From Syngnathus acus (lineage: Eukaryota; Chordata; Actinopteri; Syngnathiformes; Syngnathidae): a stretch of 64,000 nucleotides of DNA. Of the stretch, positions 1 through 15,707 are shown piece after piece (position 1 is the first letter of the stretch; every line of letters starts with the position of its first letter). Where the stretch lies: the NCBI RefSeq assembly GCF_901709675.1, contig NC_051097.1:3088539-3152538 (forward strand), given 5' to 3'. The notes under the pieces were generated by a model, which was given only the letters and a program-made list of their open reading frames with translations, made no database searches and had not been told where the DNA came from. The position numbers and the translations under genes are program-made.

Positions 1-699
1 TATTATAAATATAGCAGATTTTCAGCCATATTTGGAAGAGGCCTAATTCTGATCGGAGGATATCCAATACAATGTTTTTTCTCCTCCTTGCACTGCCATG
101 GTGCATATCCAAATTGTACCACTGAAGTGCACAAAATCGGAAGTGTTTCTTACAGGATGCAGCGGGAATCAATTTGTTGTCTTGTCGTCATGTAAAACCT
201 TTTTTTCAGAGGCATTTGGCTCGTTCATTGGGGAATGCACAATTTAATTTGACAGCTTCAGGATGCTGGCAAATCCAATAACTTGTTTTTTTTGTTGGAA
301 CTCATCTTGTACACTTGTTCATGAATTGACTGATTATGATTAAAACTGATGATGGATATACAGTACAATGGATAACATTCATCCATCTATCCATTTTTTA
401 TGCCGTTTATCCTATTCATGGGCAAATAATTGTAAGGCACATATGAACAAACTACGATTCACACTCACATTCACCTCTACCGCCAATAAATGACATTTAT
501 GTTGAGTTTATAAAGTTATAATCTGATCCTAACTGAATTTAGCATATATAATACTTTCTAGGTTAATATTAGTAACCTCTCATTTCTTAATTTAGGAATA
601 GTGAATGCACATTTGTTTAACTGAATACTTTTTGTTTTTGTATACACATAAAATGATATTTCCTGGTACTTAGTGTGTGTCCATCTGTGTGCTGAGCAG

Positions 700-3600
700 T
701 GCCTCCACCACAGACATCTCGAGTGCGTTTGAGTCGGATGGCGGCTACTTGAGGAAGAGTCCTGACCAGTACAGCTCAAGAGGCAGCATGGAGAGCTTGG
801 ATCCTCCTCAGTCAGCGCACCTCCAGCACCAACATACACTGGGCCATCACACCCACAGTGGGGCCCACCCTGCCTACTCCTCCTGCCAACAACTCTCTTC
901 TGCCAGGTTTGTATAAACAATAACAACTTTAAATGAAGTGAAGCCCATACATGCAAGAGGACATATTTTAGCCAAGTTTAGATGAAAAGTGAAGGAGGAA
1001 AGCCTTAATTTTCAATCAGTGCTGCCGCCTGTAATGATTGACATGTGTCATACCTTCGACAATGATTGCATAAGCAGAGCTAGCCAATGACAGTCAAATG
1101 TTTTTGTGAATCCTAAATATTGAAACGCAAGTCATACTATGGCAGTAAAACACCAAAACAAACAAAATTTGTAGCAATTTCTCACGATGGAGATTTACAG
1201 TATGTAGATAACAACATTAAGTGAAGTGGATGTCGGGCCACCTTTATGTAATTTTTCCACATACTTGTAAAAGGCTATTAGATTTCCATCGTTTGCTTTG
1301 GGAGTCTCCACTTTCATGTGTCAAATGCATCTATGAGGTTTAAATCTCAAGATTGACTTGACCTTCCACTTTTTTCACTTGATTAACTCCTTTGTTGCTT
1401 TGGGTCATTCATTATCTTGCTGTCTGATGAATGCTTTTCCTATCGGTTTGATTGAATCTTTCTTTCAATTGGAATATAACATGTTTCTGTTGACTTCTCA
1501 ATTTATTTTACTACTGCCATTGTGTGTTTCATGATCATCGATGTAGCTTGGTGAGTATATCTTAGAAGAAGCCGTTAAAGACCAAGCCATGACATATAGT
1601 GGTTTGGATCTGCTGGTAAAGCCTCTTAATGTTTGTTTATTGAATCTTTTACAAACAGTAACAGTTAAACAATGTTTCTGTAATCCATTCATGCGAATTA
1701 ATCTACCCATTCAATAGCTGTTACGATGTCTTATAGGTTCACAATTCCTCTCATCTCTCTTGTTTACATGCTAGTTATGCCTCAATCTAAAAACAAACAT
1801 GAAACTGAGCATAGATGTTCACATTATTGTTTGAAAAATTCATGTTGTAGGACGCACCCAGGCAAAAAAAAAACATTAAAAATGAGTGGGTTGAAATTAA
1901 ACATGCTATACTTGTACTGAAATGAATTGATTAAGACAAGTGATTGTACTCTTTGTTTGGTCATGTCACATGGTACAGACCGTTTGTTGCTATGCAGAGT
2001 TCGAAGGGTTCTTGCTGCATAACTGTCCCAAAGGCCAATCAAAATAAAGAAAAAACACCAAGTTTGGCCACACGAGTGGGTAGTAATCAGTCACAAAACA
2101 CGTCGTGACAGAGACGGGAAGCCAGAGACACACACACGCAAAGCAAATTTCTCTAAAATTCAGCAAAGATAATGAAGTGGTTTCTTCATATCAACTCTAA
2201 TAACCTTCACATCTCGTTATAGGTCCTCCAACAGCATTGATCACCTCCACAGCAAGCGAGACTCTGCATATTCCTCCTTCTCTACCAGTTCCAGTATTCC
2301 AGAGTACCTTGCCTCTGCTCCGACATTCAGTGCAGAGCGCTCCTATTCACTGGAGACCGTACCCCAGAGAGGAGGAAATAGCGAGATGCAACAAGCTGAC
2401 ATACGTTACATCCGGACACTTTACAATGCCCAGCAGGGTCTCTCTCAGGAGCAGGAACTGAGGTCTCCTTTATCACTACATAGCAGTGATTCAAGAAGTG
2501 GGGAAGGAGCAAAGGGAGGGCACAGCAGAGATTTACCAAGTAAAGTACCATGTTCAGGAAAGTGGTCATTTTTTGGCTTCGTGAATTTAATTAATTAATC
2601 TATTTATTTATTTTTAACCCTTGGTTCAACAGGTGTGTGTTACCGTGGCAGCAGCAACAGTAGTGGTGCAAGTAGCAGTGGTGTGCTGGCTGCAAACAGG
2701 CACAGTGTGGGTCCAATATGGGCACCTGGAACCAGTCACAGTTCTTATGAAAACCTGAAAGGGGCACCTGCTCCACCCCGGCGGAGCGACAGCTTTGCAG
2801 CCATTAAGAACCATGAGAGGCCCAACTCTTGGTCAAGCGTGGAGCAACCCCGGGTGGTTAATAGGTGAGAGGGTTGGATCAGAGGTTTCATTTTATTTCA
2901 TTTCAATTCATTACATTTTTAATGAATGCAGACTAAAGGCAATACACAGTTTTGAAAGAAGCAACATTGATATCAGTAATTTATCATTGGTGTGTATTTT
3001 TATTTTCATTATATTATGCTGTAAGAATTTTGGAAAAGTAAAACATTACACTTAGTGTTTATCCGTGTATTTAGCATATGAGTGAGAATTTGCTGCGCTA
3101 CTAGATTACTAAATATTTTCATATTTTTGGGGCACTCTATACCTTGCTTTCACCATTAATTTACTATAGTCTCATGGATTTTGTTCCAATCAGGTCTCTG
3201 CAGAAGGGCTCTTATCATCACTCCAGTGGTTCAGTTGCCTCAAGTGCAGGTACAGTATTTTAAGAACAGAGAGAGAAAGCTCAAAATCCACCCCTTTTTC
3301 AGCTATACTAATATTCTGTACAAGACATGTTACCTGATCTGGGATTGGCCTGCTGATAGCCTCCAGCTTGTCTGCCACCCTAAAGAGGATAAACAGCATA
3401 GAAAATTATTGATTGACATTTTACCTTATTGTAATTTCAGCGAAAGGCTCGTGCATCACCGAGGGTCAACTCCACACAGTCATAGAAAAGAGTCCAGAGA
3501 GCAGCCCCATCACAAAACCTCGACAGGGTTTTCCCCCGCCAGGTTCACCTTCTGAACCTGCTACAAGCCTTACAAGCCCAGCTCCTCAATCAGGACGCCT

Positions 3601-6600
3601 TATTCTGCCCACAGGAGTATACCTCGTACCCCAACCTGAACCCCATTATGCACAGATGCCCAGCTCAAGTCCCATGTTATCCACCTCAGGAGTTTATCCT
3701 GCTCTGGCCAAGGACAGCAACCGGCAGCAACAGAAAGTCAGAGGACAGGAGGAGGAGGCGACCGAGCAATTGAGAGATGGAAAACTGCCATCTATCGAAA
3801 AAGGTCACCAAATGAACAATTTGTCCCCATATCCCCACTCCACCATTCCAACAGTTTCCACAAAGCAGAGCAGAGTACATGAATCAGAAAGGTAATGATC
3901 AAATGTGTCAATCACTAGACATGTTAAACTGTAAAGGTATTCCATACATGTTCCCCCTCAACCTTAATGTTCTGTTGCCTTGCAGGAAACAACTGGAGGA
4001 TAATAATTTTGGTCTCAATAGAAACCTTCCGGCAGCAGAAAGAGCCGAGAACCAGGCAGAGGTCAACATGATTCACGACCAGCAAGGGCCCCAGGCTCCT
4101 AGCCCTCATCACCATATGCATTCTAACCAAGGACCCCACAACAACATGTTGCAAGAACAAGATGTCCTAAATCCCCAAACTCAGTCAACTGTGGCTCTTG
4201 GACCCCAGACATTCCAAGAGCGGAGGGACCCTTACACAACTGTGCAGTCTGGGAGCCACGTGAGAAGGTATGTCGAGTTTTAAATTGCAAAATAATACTG
4301 GGAAAATAAATCCTAATACGTTAAAGTTGAAAACTTGGTAAGATTTCATGGCAATAAATAGAACCTCTGAATTAGTCAAATGAGCAGGCAAAGCACTTGT
4401 GCTTTTGTTACTGTATATTTTAGGATAGACTTGCACAGGCGGGCGGGCGGTCGAGCGGTCGACACTTTATTGTTCCCGGGGGGGACAATTGTCTCAAGGC
4501 CATTGTGCCCGCTAGCTTGTTGCTACGAGTAATGTCATGCTCTACAATATTGACCTTTAAATATGTTTTACTTTTCTCACTAGTTTTTTGTAAGACTGTC
4601 ATTTCCAAATTTATACCAATGCAGATGTAGTACTGTAAAATATTAGCAACAATAAATTACATGAAGCTTACTGGTAAATAATGGTAATGATATTCTTTTA
4701 GAATAGCAATGCAAAAAAAATGAGACACGTCATTCTGAGGAGTTATTTTTAGAACGGGTTACTCATATGGTCCTTACAGGCACCATGTTGGCCCCTCCAC
4801 AAAAGAATCTTCCGGTGTAGTACAACCTTGTATCTTAATTTTTTGGGGCTTGTCGTGTGTTTTTGGCATGATGTGGTCTTTTTTTTGTTGTTTTTTGTGC
4901 TTAATATTGAGACGTAGATTTTCAGGATAAGCATTGCCTTTTTCGCCAAGATAAGCGGGGCTATCCCTGAGACAACCTATGTTGCTGCAAAACCTGTTTC
5001 TTTACGCATCAATGGTGCCTTCACAGATGTGCAAGGTACTCGTGAGTAGGCATGCATTAAGACACCCGCCAGATCACAGACGTTGGCTTTTGAACTTTTC
5101 GCTGATAAAAATCTGGGTGGTACATTTCCTCTTTAGCCCAGAGGACACAGCATCCATGATAACCAAAAACAATTTGAAATGTGGATTCGTCAGCCCACAG
5201 CACATTTTTCTATTTTGTGTCATTTCAGATGACCATGGCCCTAAAGAATTGAAACTTGCAGATTAGGAAACAAACAGTGTTAACTGACAATGGTAGTGTC
5301 CTTTACACAATAATTATGTCTTTTTTTTTTTTTTTTTTTGTAATGCAGTGCCACTTGAAGGATCAAAGGTCACAGGTTGAGTTTTGGCTTTGTGCGGAAC
5401 AGAGGTGTCAAAATTAATTGATTCGTCGACAACAAATCGATTATTAAATGAATCACCTTGTGTTATAATAACCGTATAGAGCCATTTTTTAACAAAACAA
5501 TGTCCAAATCTTCCAATTTTAGGGTCTCAAAAGTATTAATTCTCAGATTAATCTAGTCCTTCATGGAATCAAAACTGATTTATATTTTGTATCTCATCAA
5601 ACTTATTCACTAAATAATACCAAATAAACGAAATCAATCGGTTAATAAACAGTAATCTGGGGGGGGGGGGGAAATCATACACTTACATATCATACATTAT
5701 CTATTTATTCGATTAATTGATGGAATAATGGATAGAATAATGACAATAATAATTAGGTATTGTTGGGTCGAGTTGTTTTTTGTTTTTTTGATTGAGTGAG
5801 GAAAATGCTCCTCATGGAAAGTGCCTCAAAATGACTTGTTTTTGAATTGGTGCTATTAAAAAAAAAGTGATTACTACAGTTTTTAAATTTGAAAGAGAGT
5901 ACTAGAATAATCAATTTAATGGTATATTTTTAGATTGGTGGACCAATCCAATGTTCATCCAGAGCCAATGTTGTATTCCAGAGTTGCACAGGGACAAGTA
6001 CCCCCATCCCATCCAGCAGTTCAACCTCAGCACTCCTCCTCCACGTCCCCCACTCAGGCCTCCCTCGGTCACCACAGTGACTCAGCAGCTCTTCATTACC
6101 ATCACTCGGACCAGAAAGAGCAGAACAGAGACAAAGAACACCCGCTGACTCGTCTCGAGAATGCCCTCGTAGAGGTACAGCGTTCCACCAGCCCCAGCAG
6201 TGTTGTCTCTGCCAGTAGTCATGACAACAATACATTGGGTGAGGGTATCCAGGGACCCACCCGTAGTCTCTCTGTCCTAGAGAGGGTCAGTCGCTTTGAG
6301 CTTAGCGACAGAGCAGGAAAGCAACGTAGTCAAAGCATCAGTCATGGCCCCCACAAGAACTCTTTCCGCAGGGTAAGTCAGACAAACCAATAAATATAGA
6401 CCTTTACATTCCGCACACACGGTTAAAAAAATCCCAGTCTCCATATAACCCAATCTTATTTGACTAATTTGTAATCAAACTCAGATGACTGACAAATCCT
6501 ATGGTGGCCCCTGTGGAGCAGAGGATCTCAGAAGCATGCTTGAAAGAAGCACCAAAGCCCATAGAACTATGAGCTATAGAGGAGGCAGCGTCAACTACAA

Positions 6601-9600
6601 GAAAGAAGGGTGGGTCCATGACAGTGTTTTATTTATATGGTAGGCCACATTTTTTTGGAGAGTTTGTAATTTTTAATGTTGTCACTGTGCTTACCGTGTT
6701 TGTTTGTTTCTTTGTTTGTTTTATGAGTTCCTTCCCATTATCTTTAGTAATGACTTATTCTACACATTTCCTTTGACTCCAGGATGTAGCCACGAAATTA
6801 CATTTGAATGGACTAACAGTGGCGCGTACTCCGTGAGAAGTGAAGCCACTGGCGGCCATTTTATGTTGCCAATTACTCAGTCCGCTTAGCATCAGCTCAT
6901 TCATGTGACTATCAGCAGTAAAAATGCTGAAAGGTTGAAGGAAACAAAATGTACGTTTATAGTGCTGGTATAATTTTGCAAGTGACAAACAGAAGAAAAA
7001 TGAGCTTTTTAATAAGCACTTTTCAATCATGGTAAATGAAGTAAATTCATGAAATGAATTAAAAAACATAAGTCAAAGATAATTAAATCCACTCTTAAAA
7101 TAAATATGGCATCATAATTGTGATGCACAATAACACAGAATAAAATACACATACAGCAAAAGAGATCCAGAAGCCTTGGGGGAGGTTGTGCACTTTCTTA
7201 GCGCTGTTGTTTGCCTGCTCTATTCAGGACTGCACCTGATCCCAGCTCAGCCCTGGAGAGGAGCCTAAGCAGTCTCCATTTGGATGGATCCAGGGAAGAA
7301 AACGAAAACAAAAACTCTTGGAAACAAGATGTCAACAACATGTTGAGCACTTTGCAGGACACGTCCTTCCACAGGTCAGAGGTCACTTCAGCAAGCCAAT
7401 CTATTGCCATTGGCCAATTGGTGCTTTGTGTTTGTCAACCATCTTAATTTGAAAACCTTGTCTGAAAACAGATCTTACAGGGACTCATTGAAAGAAGTGC
7501 AATCTAAGGTCCTGCACTCCACCTCCTTGAGACACAATTCCTCCACTGTTCATTCCTCACATGCAGTTTCTTCTCCAAATTCTTCCTCACACGGAAGCCA
7601 TCAGCCTCTACCTTTCGTGTGCGACCATCCCCCCTCAGAGAAAAAAGGCCCTAAAACCATGCCCAAACCCGTGGGCGTTTTTACCAATGCCCCAGTCACA
7701 TCCGCTCACACTCCAAAGGAACGCCATGTGGTTGGACCAGAGACCCAAGGCCCAAATCCCCCGGCCTTGCCCCGCGTCGCGCCAGTTGGACCTCCTGCTT
7801 TATTGCGAATCGGTGGACGCAAACGTTTGAGCACAGACCAGAAAAAACACTCCTATTCAGAGCCAGACAACATGAACGAGATTGGAATTTCAGATTCTGA
7901 GAATGGTCTCTTCAAGCTTGGTGGAGGTAAAAGAAACAAAACGTCTAGTCTCCTTTGTTCTTTTTGGGGTATTGCTCATTGAAAAAGGATCGGGCGTGTG
8001 GAGTTAGTTGCACGTTCTCCGTGTGCTTGTATGTTTATTTTTGGGTCCTCTAAATTCCCGACTCCCCAAAAGCATGAAATGATTCATAACATATCTCCTG
8101 TTATAGAATAAACCTTGTGATTGACTGATTATCAGTTCAGTGTTCCTGACCTCTTGCCCTAAATTAGCTTATATAGACTCCAGCTTTTCGATGACCCTGA
8201 ACAGGATATGAAATACAAAATACATAACTGTGATCTAATCCAGGAGGCGGGGGGCACCCTGAACTGATTGCTAATGCTACTGTTTTACTGGTTCTCATGT
8301 TCACAAAAGTTATCTCAGGTTGCTCCCCTTATAAATTGACACAGGATCTTCCTCTCTGCTAGAGACCAGTGTGGCTGACCGCCGGAAGATGTTTGAACTT
8401 GGATTTGCAAACAACACCATATCAAGGCCTGATTTGCGGCAGCTTCAGCAAGATGCTGTGGCTCAGTACGTGCAGAGGAAGAGAAGTGCAAAGAAAGATG
8501 AGGGAAGAGAGAGGAGTGGACCGAGGCCCTTCAGCGCTTATCTACAGTCTGACAATACCTACCATTCAGGTGAGTGGATCAAGGCTGAAATGAAACTGCA
8601 TTGTGCTCTTTAAAACATCCAGTAGTTTGTATTCATCTGATTTCTATTCTATTGTGTTTTTCACATTTTGAGCTGTATTTTGGGAACCATAGCAAAGTAT
8701 GACTTCAATTGCTGCGTTTAGTGTAACCACATTTTTTTCTGCTGTGCATGTAATAAAACATCTCTGTCAGACAAAACAAATACAGTAGTGGAGATAACTG
8801 TACTCGGCTCACTTCCTTTTTTATATTTCTTACCTGATTCTTGGACTCAATTTCCCTCATCCCCTCCCGCAGACACAATCAGCCTCTCCTCTACCTCTAG
8901 CCTTCTCTCACTCCAAGACTCTGCCCTGGATCGCTGCCTTTCTTCGAGTGAAAGGCGTCACTTCTCTTCTCCTGGAGCTGACCTGCGAAGCCTTCAGTCT
9001 AACTTGTACTACCCAGGCAGAGTTACCACTCCACGGGCGCCTTCATACTCATCCCCACGGTAACCAAGTCTGCTAGTTAAAACAACCAAAAGAGAGACAT
9101 GTTTAGCCACTTTTAACAGGCGATGTTTGATCACATGTCATTCTTATTACAAAAACAATTAGCAACTTCTGCTCCTTGTGTTCCTTAGTGGTGACCCAGC
9201 ACCTGAGTGTCACACATCCATCACCCACCTCCCACAAAATTTCATCCAAGAGGCAAGCTCCAACAAACAGAATTCAATTTGGTCAAAAGAAATGCAACAG
9301 ACGGCAAGGCCACGACAGAAGCGTTTAGGGTCCAAGCAGGCGACCGGGTCACCAGCAATGGTCGGATCCATCTTGGGGTCTGGTAAATCCGCCTCTGTTG
9401 AAGATCTTTTGGAGCGGTCAGAGGAAAGGATCCCAAACCACTCCCGCTCCCGCTCATCCCCTACTCTAGAGAGACTCAATCAGGTAATATGCAACGACAC
9501 CGGCACTCTAAATCATGCAGATTGATTACTTGGTCTAATAGCACATTGCTGTGAGGAAGGAGGGAATTACATTTTTGCCATTACATTTTGAAAATGGTAA

Positions 9601-12600
9601 AAATGTATTGTTCAGAGAAAGGGTTGGCAGGCAAAGCTTGTTGTATTGAACATTGTAGAACTGAGTTGTATAAAGCAATGTTTCTGGCGCGGCACAATGA
9701 TGTGCCGTGAGAGATGTTCAGCTGTGCTGTGGGAAATTGTCCAATATTAATTACGAAGCGCATTGTAAACAGGATCGCCTGGTCAGCCACTTGCTAATTG
9801 CGCATGCGTGGCGAATCGGAGAATCTTGAGATTTCACGTTGTGTCGGTCTGATTGTATTTCAACGGCACATGTTCAGTCTATGTGTGTGTTGCTGTGTGC
9901 TTTCGCTAACTGACACTATGACGGCTGTGGTGCGTTTGTTGTCCGATAGAAATCAGAGCATGCAGTTCAACCGGAGAACCTTGATTGTTCATTTTTCACC
10001 AACATAAAATACGCAGTCAAGTCGAGACACCTCAACTGTGATAGCCACTCAGCTGCTGCCAGAACAGCAGAGCATCTATAAAAGTGACTTTGTTCTTATT
10101 GTCGCAATATTTATAGAGCTAGTCTAAAACCGTGAACAAAGTCATGTTGATTCTTTTGGATTTGAATCACAATCACTTACAATGGTTTATTTCTTACACT
10201 GTCTAAAAGCTTTTTAGAAAACTGACACTTTTCTTAAAAAAATAAATTCAATTTAAAAAATATTTATTTTTATTCAATTACCGTATTTTCCGCCCTAAAA
10301 GGCGCACCGGGTTATAAGGCGCACCTTCAATGAACGGCCCATTTTAAAACTTTGTCCATATATAAGGCGCACCGGATTATAAGGCGCATAAAATAGAAGC
10401 TATACTGCATCAAACTGAGGTTGACTAGGGTTGCGGTATGCATCCACTAGCCAATAACCAACGAGCCCTCTGTAAACAATCGCGTTTCTCAAACGATCTC
10501 CTATAAAATGATCAGAACTGACTAAAGTTCGATCTAACGCATTGGTACTACTTACCTATGTTTCCCTTCCATATCGATCCGTAGATTTACTCGAAACATT
10601 AACAGAGCAGCCTATTTTGACATGAAATAGCCTGGTACGTATAGCAGCTATCGCAATAGCATTACCCATCCGCAAAGTCTCACGAGCCTCAGTTCGCAAT
10701 CTCCCATGAGCCTCAGCAAAGTGTAAACAATCGCGTTTCTCAAACGATCTCCTATAAAATGATCGGAACTGACTAAAGTTCGATCTAACGCATTGGTACT
10801 ACTTACCTATGTTTCCCTTCCATATCGATCCATAGATTTACTCGAAACATTAACAAAGCAGCCTATTTTGACATGAAATAGCCTGGTACGTATAGCAGCT
10901 ATCGCAATAGCATTAGCCATCCGCAAAGTCTCACGAGCCTCAGCTCGCAATCTCCCATGAGCCTCAGCAAAGTGTAAACAATCGCGTTTCTCAAACGATC
11001 TCCTATAAAATGATCGGAACTGACTAAAGTTCGATCTAACGCATTGGTACTACTTACCTATGTTTCCCTTCCATATCGATCCGTAGATTTACTCGAAACA
11101 TTAACAGAGCAGCCTATTTTGACATGAAATAGCCTGGTACGTATAGCAGCTATCGCAATAGCATTAGCCATCCGCAAAGTCTCACGAGCCTCAGCTCGCA
11201 ATCTCCCATGAGCCTCAGCAAAGTGTAAACAATCGCGTTTCTCAAACAATCTCCTATACAATGATCGGAACTGACTAAAGTTCGATCTAACGCATTGGTA
11301 CTACTTACCTATGTTTCCCTTCCATATCGATCCGTAGATTTACTCGAAACATTAACAGAGCAGCCTATTTTGACATGAAATAGCCTGGTACGTATAGCAG
11401 CTATCGCAATAGCATTAGCCATCCGCAAAGTCTCACGAGCCTCAGCTAGCAATCTCCCATGAGCCTCAGCAAAGTGTAAACAATCGCGTTTCTCAAACGA
11501 TCTCCTATAAAATGATCGGAACTGACTAAAGTTCGATCTAACGCATTGGTACTACTTACCTATGTTTCCCTTCCATATCGATCCGTAGATTTACTCGAAA
11601 CATTAACAGAGCAGCCTATTTTGACATGAAATAGCCTCGCGGGTACAACAGCTATTCGGTGACGCCCCCTGACTACAGTTGCCGTAATGCTGGGAAGCGA
11701 TGCGACCTTGTAATTTACTAGTCGTACTAAAACGTACTGAAACATTTTGGCAGAGCACTGTGTACAACCAGTATGGATCAACAAATTCATCAGTTGATCC
11801 ATATATAAGGCGCACTGGCCTATAAGGCGCACTGTCGGCTTTTGAGAAAATTTTAGGTTTTTAGGTGCGCCTTTTAGGGCGGAAAATACGGTACTTGACT
11901 CTCCATATATATATACTACATATATAGGAATAGGACTTTATTTGTATAGCAATTTCACAATGTCTTTTGTTGTAATATAACCAATTTTAATATAGAAGCT
12001 AATGTAACAGATTTTTGTTGGTGGCGGACCAGCGTGAGAATCGAACCCTGGTCCTTTTAAAGTGGACCAAAATTCAGGTCTGAAAACACCCTTAGAGATA
12101 GGACAAGAAGCTCGGTCATCCGGGAGGTACTCGAAGTCGAGCCGCTGCTCCTCCATGTTGAGAGAAGCTAGATGAGGTCGCTAGGGCATCTAATTAGGAC
12201 GCCTCCTGGATGCCTAGTGAGGTGTTCTGGGCCACGACCCTGGACACATTGGAGATATTGTCTCCTGGCTGGCCTGGGAAAGCCTCGGAGAGCTGGACAA
12301 AGTCACCGGGGAGAGGGAAGTTTGGGACTCTCTGCCGAAGCTGCTGCTCCAGCAACCCAAGTGGTGGCTAATGGATAGATAGAATGGATGGTTGGAGAAG
12401 GTTGACGGACATACATTTTTCGCCATTTTACTGCCAATGGGTTTGAGTAGACAGGATTAATCACGTGACATCCGGAGCTCTATTAGCACTGAGCTTCTGT
12501 TACATACATAGTGAAACTATCTTCTGACTGGGTGAGGAAACAATGAATGTAGGTTTTATGTGGCAAATCCCTAAGAGAAGAAAATATTTATAAACGCAAG

Positions 12601-15600
12601 ACAGGTGACGAGACAAATAATTTGACTGTCTCATCCATAATATGCCGATTAGACCTATCTGCAATTTTGCAACTTGCGAATCATGCACGTAACTAGCGCT
12701 CTCTCAGGCTTGTCAGTTTGTTCCTTTCACAATTTCATCAGCAATGACATAAACATTGACAATGATGTCATGATTAAACCCTCAAGTGCTTTTGTTACAT
12801 GATGAAGGATCAAGAACTCATTTGGCTTCAGGGACATTTTGTTCTGAGTCACACAGGAAATATCTAAAATCCTCAATGTTTCCTGTATGGTGCCGGAGAG
12901 CTGGAGATGGTGGCTGGGCGCTGTTTGATGTGGCAGATAGGAAAGATAAAACTCAAGCACACACATATACATATGACATCCTTAGAGTCCTAAATGAAAG
13001 GCAGCAAAAGACTAACTTCTCTTTCATCTGTTTACCTTATCAGTGGGACCAGTGTCGCATAAACAACTTACATTTGAGGCAGACACACAGCGACACTCTT
13101 TTCACTTCAAGATTCTCCGCAGAATGATATTTTACTTTCCGTTAAATAAAAACCAATAAGCTGTATAACACTAAATTGACACTGCTACTTGCACCGATTT
13201 GTACAAGACACCCTATCCATCTCAGTCCATGTAAGGAGGCTTACATACATGCAAAAAACTATGCACTATTTTGCTTGCAGTTGTTATAGAGGCAACTGAC
13301 AATATACGTTAAAAAAAAAAAAATAGTACCAGTATCTTTGTATGTATGTACAGTAAGTATTTGCATACATTTGTATGCAAAAGTAGATTGATCATTTGTA
13401 TTTTCTGGAGAAAGCAGAGCCAGTGTGTGTTTGAGAGGGTATGAATGGTTGCGGGTACTATGTTATATTTCACAGATAAAAAAAAAAAGAAGTACATTTT
13501 CAATGTAATTGTGGAAAAGCATTAGAGTACTATTGTTTGTTTTTTGCATGAACACCCTAGTGAGTTACTAACATCATAACTGATTGAATGATTATGTGAG
13601 ACCATTTACATTGGCCTACTTTGGATTTACAATTATCAATCATTTCCATGTCAAGTGAGATCATTTAGAAATGCTGAAACAATAAAATGTTTATAAGTAA
13701 CAATGACAACACAGCTTTCAATTGTAGCCACAGATTTAATATTTTGAATTTTCATCTATTAACAATTCATCTCTAATGTGTCTGCTTGGGTTGGAGATGG
13801 TAACAGGTCCTCATTATAGGTCAGAATTGGCCTTGGCTGCATGAAAAGATCCTTAATACAATTATAATACACAAAAAATGTGTGTGTTTCAGGAATCTGC
13901 ATCAGATCAAGTGAAGATGTTTGATGCCTTTGTGTCTGAGCCTGAACGCTGGACTAAAACTGAGGGCAGGTACTGTACGCATATCATCGTCCTCCATTGT
14001 CAGACTAGCCTAGTAGTTTACACATATACTGTAGCTTTGTCTCTGCCTCCATCTCATCTATTTTGTGCAGTTAGATTTCTGTGATTAATCTGATTTCGCC
14101 TCCCGCAAATTATGTAAAAATCTAACAGAATATCAGTGAGCTAAATGGTAAACGGAGTCGCTATTACTTTTATTACAAATGTATTACTCGTAAAGGGTCA
14201 GTTAAACATGAACTTGTGTTGTCCATGTGACAGAATATGATGCTAGGGTAAAAAGATTGACAGGACAGTTGAAAGACCAAAAAGGTAGAAGAAAATGGAC
14301 ATAAGACAATACGGGGGAGGAGAAACTTGATGCAATTCCTTGGAACGGGGAGAGCAAATGAGAATTTATAGTTGGAAAAACAAAAAACAATTAAAAAAAA
14401 AAGAAACATTAGAGTCCGAGGCTAGGGCAAGACGAAAGGAATGAGTTAAGAAAAGTGTAACGGTACGGGAAAGAGGAAGATGCGTTTTACACAGAGGAAT
14501 TTAAGGAAGAACAAAAATCCCTGGCACTGACATTGAAAAAACAAACAACTTCAGTGCACTGAGATTTATTAAGCCAAAGCTATTGGATATGTTTACGCTT
14601 AAAATGTGAAGGGCAGGGGTCACTTAAGGAATTCAGTAGTGTGTGCGCGGCGTGTGGGTGTGCGTGTGTGTGTGTGCTCGTGTGCGTGCGTATTTGTGTG
14701 GCGCAAGTGTGTGTGTCTTAGTGTTTGTGTGGTTGGATGTCAGATCAGATTTGTATTGCCGTACTAAGCTCATGAATGTATTGTTTCTTTGTAAACAGAA
14801 CCAAACAGGAGAATTTTGAATGACAGTGGGAAAGCTTATAGAGAAGACGAATAGTTTACAATTGCAGTCAATCAGAGATTGATGTAAACACGACAAGAAC
14901 ATTTAGCAGCAATGTAGCATGAATGTGGGTTTAGTCAGAGAGATGGCTACAATATTCAACTGATAAAAACATACAAAAGGAAGTCAAATGTTTGACCCAT
15001 GTGACCATGCATTTGTATATTGTATTGACAATTTCCTGTTACGTTGCATAGCATTGGAGACAACAAGCCACTAGAGGGCCTCGCCTCACATGCTGGGTCT
15101 TCTCTAGGTGAGTATGCTGAACTGTTGAAATGTGTGCACTCGCAGTCCACACTTATGGGTATGTAAAAGTAGAAATAATAGTTTAAAACAATAAAGTTAA
15201 AGTAAGTGGTTTTTAGGTAAAAGTAAAAAAAGGTACAGTACAGTCTGAAATATACCTAAGTACAAGTTATGCTGACTAGCTATTTTGATAACTTCACACT
15301 AAAACTTCACAGCACATAAAATATTTTCCTTTTTTTATAAACTCATATAGTGCTTGTGGGCAAAAAATAAAAACAATGGACACATCTTTGCTGCAAGCTA
15401 AACTCTGATAGTAGAAATTGAAGATGACAATGGGTTGTTCATGAGCAAAACAAGACATCACAAAATTGCTAACGCTTTTCAAAATGCGCTTACACTCACT
15501 TGGGGTAAAAACGCACACACAGTTGAAATTGCTCTCAGTAAAATGTGGCAATTCAGAAATGAGGTGCCTCAATCACAAATGGCCGGCAGTTTATTTCACA

Positions 15601-15658
15601 GGGTTGCGCAACAGCTCACCACAATTCTGTTGTGTACTATTATTATTATTAGTACTAT

Positions 15659-15707
<49 letters not shown>

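Noticed and set aside
10471-11637. CRISPR-like or centromeric satellite array
   Set aside because: Period 251 without spacers, inside a transposon with inverted ends; CRISPR does not occur here and a centromere is not supported by fewer than five copies in an intron.
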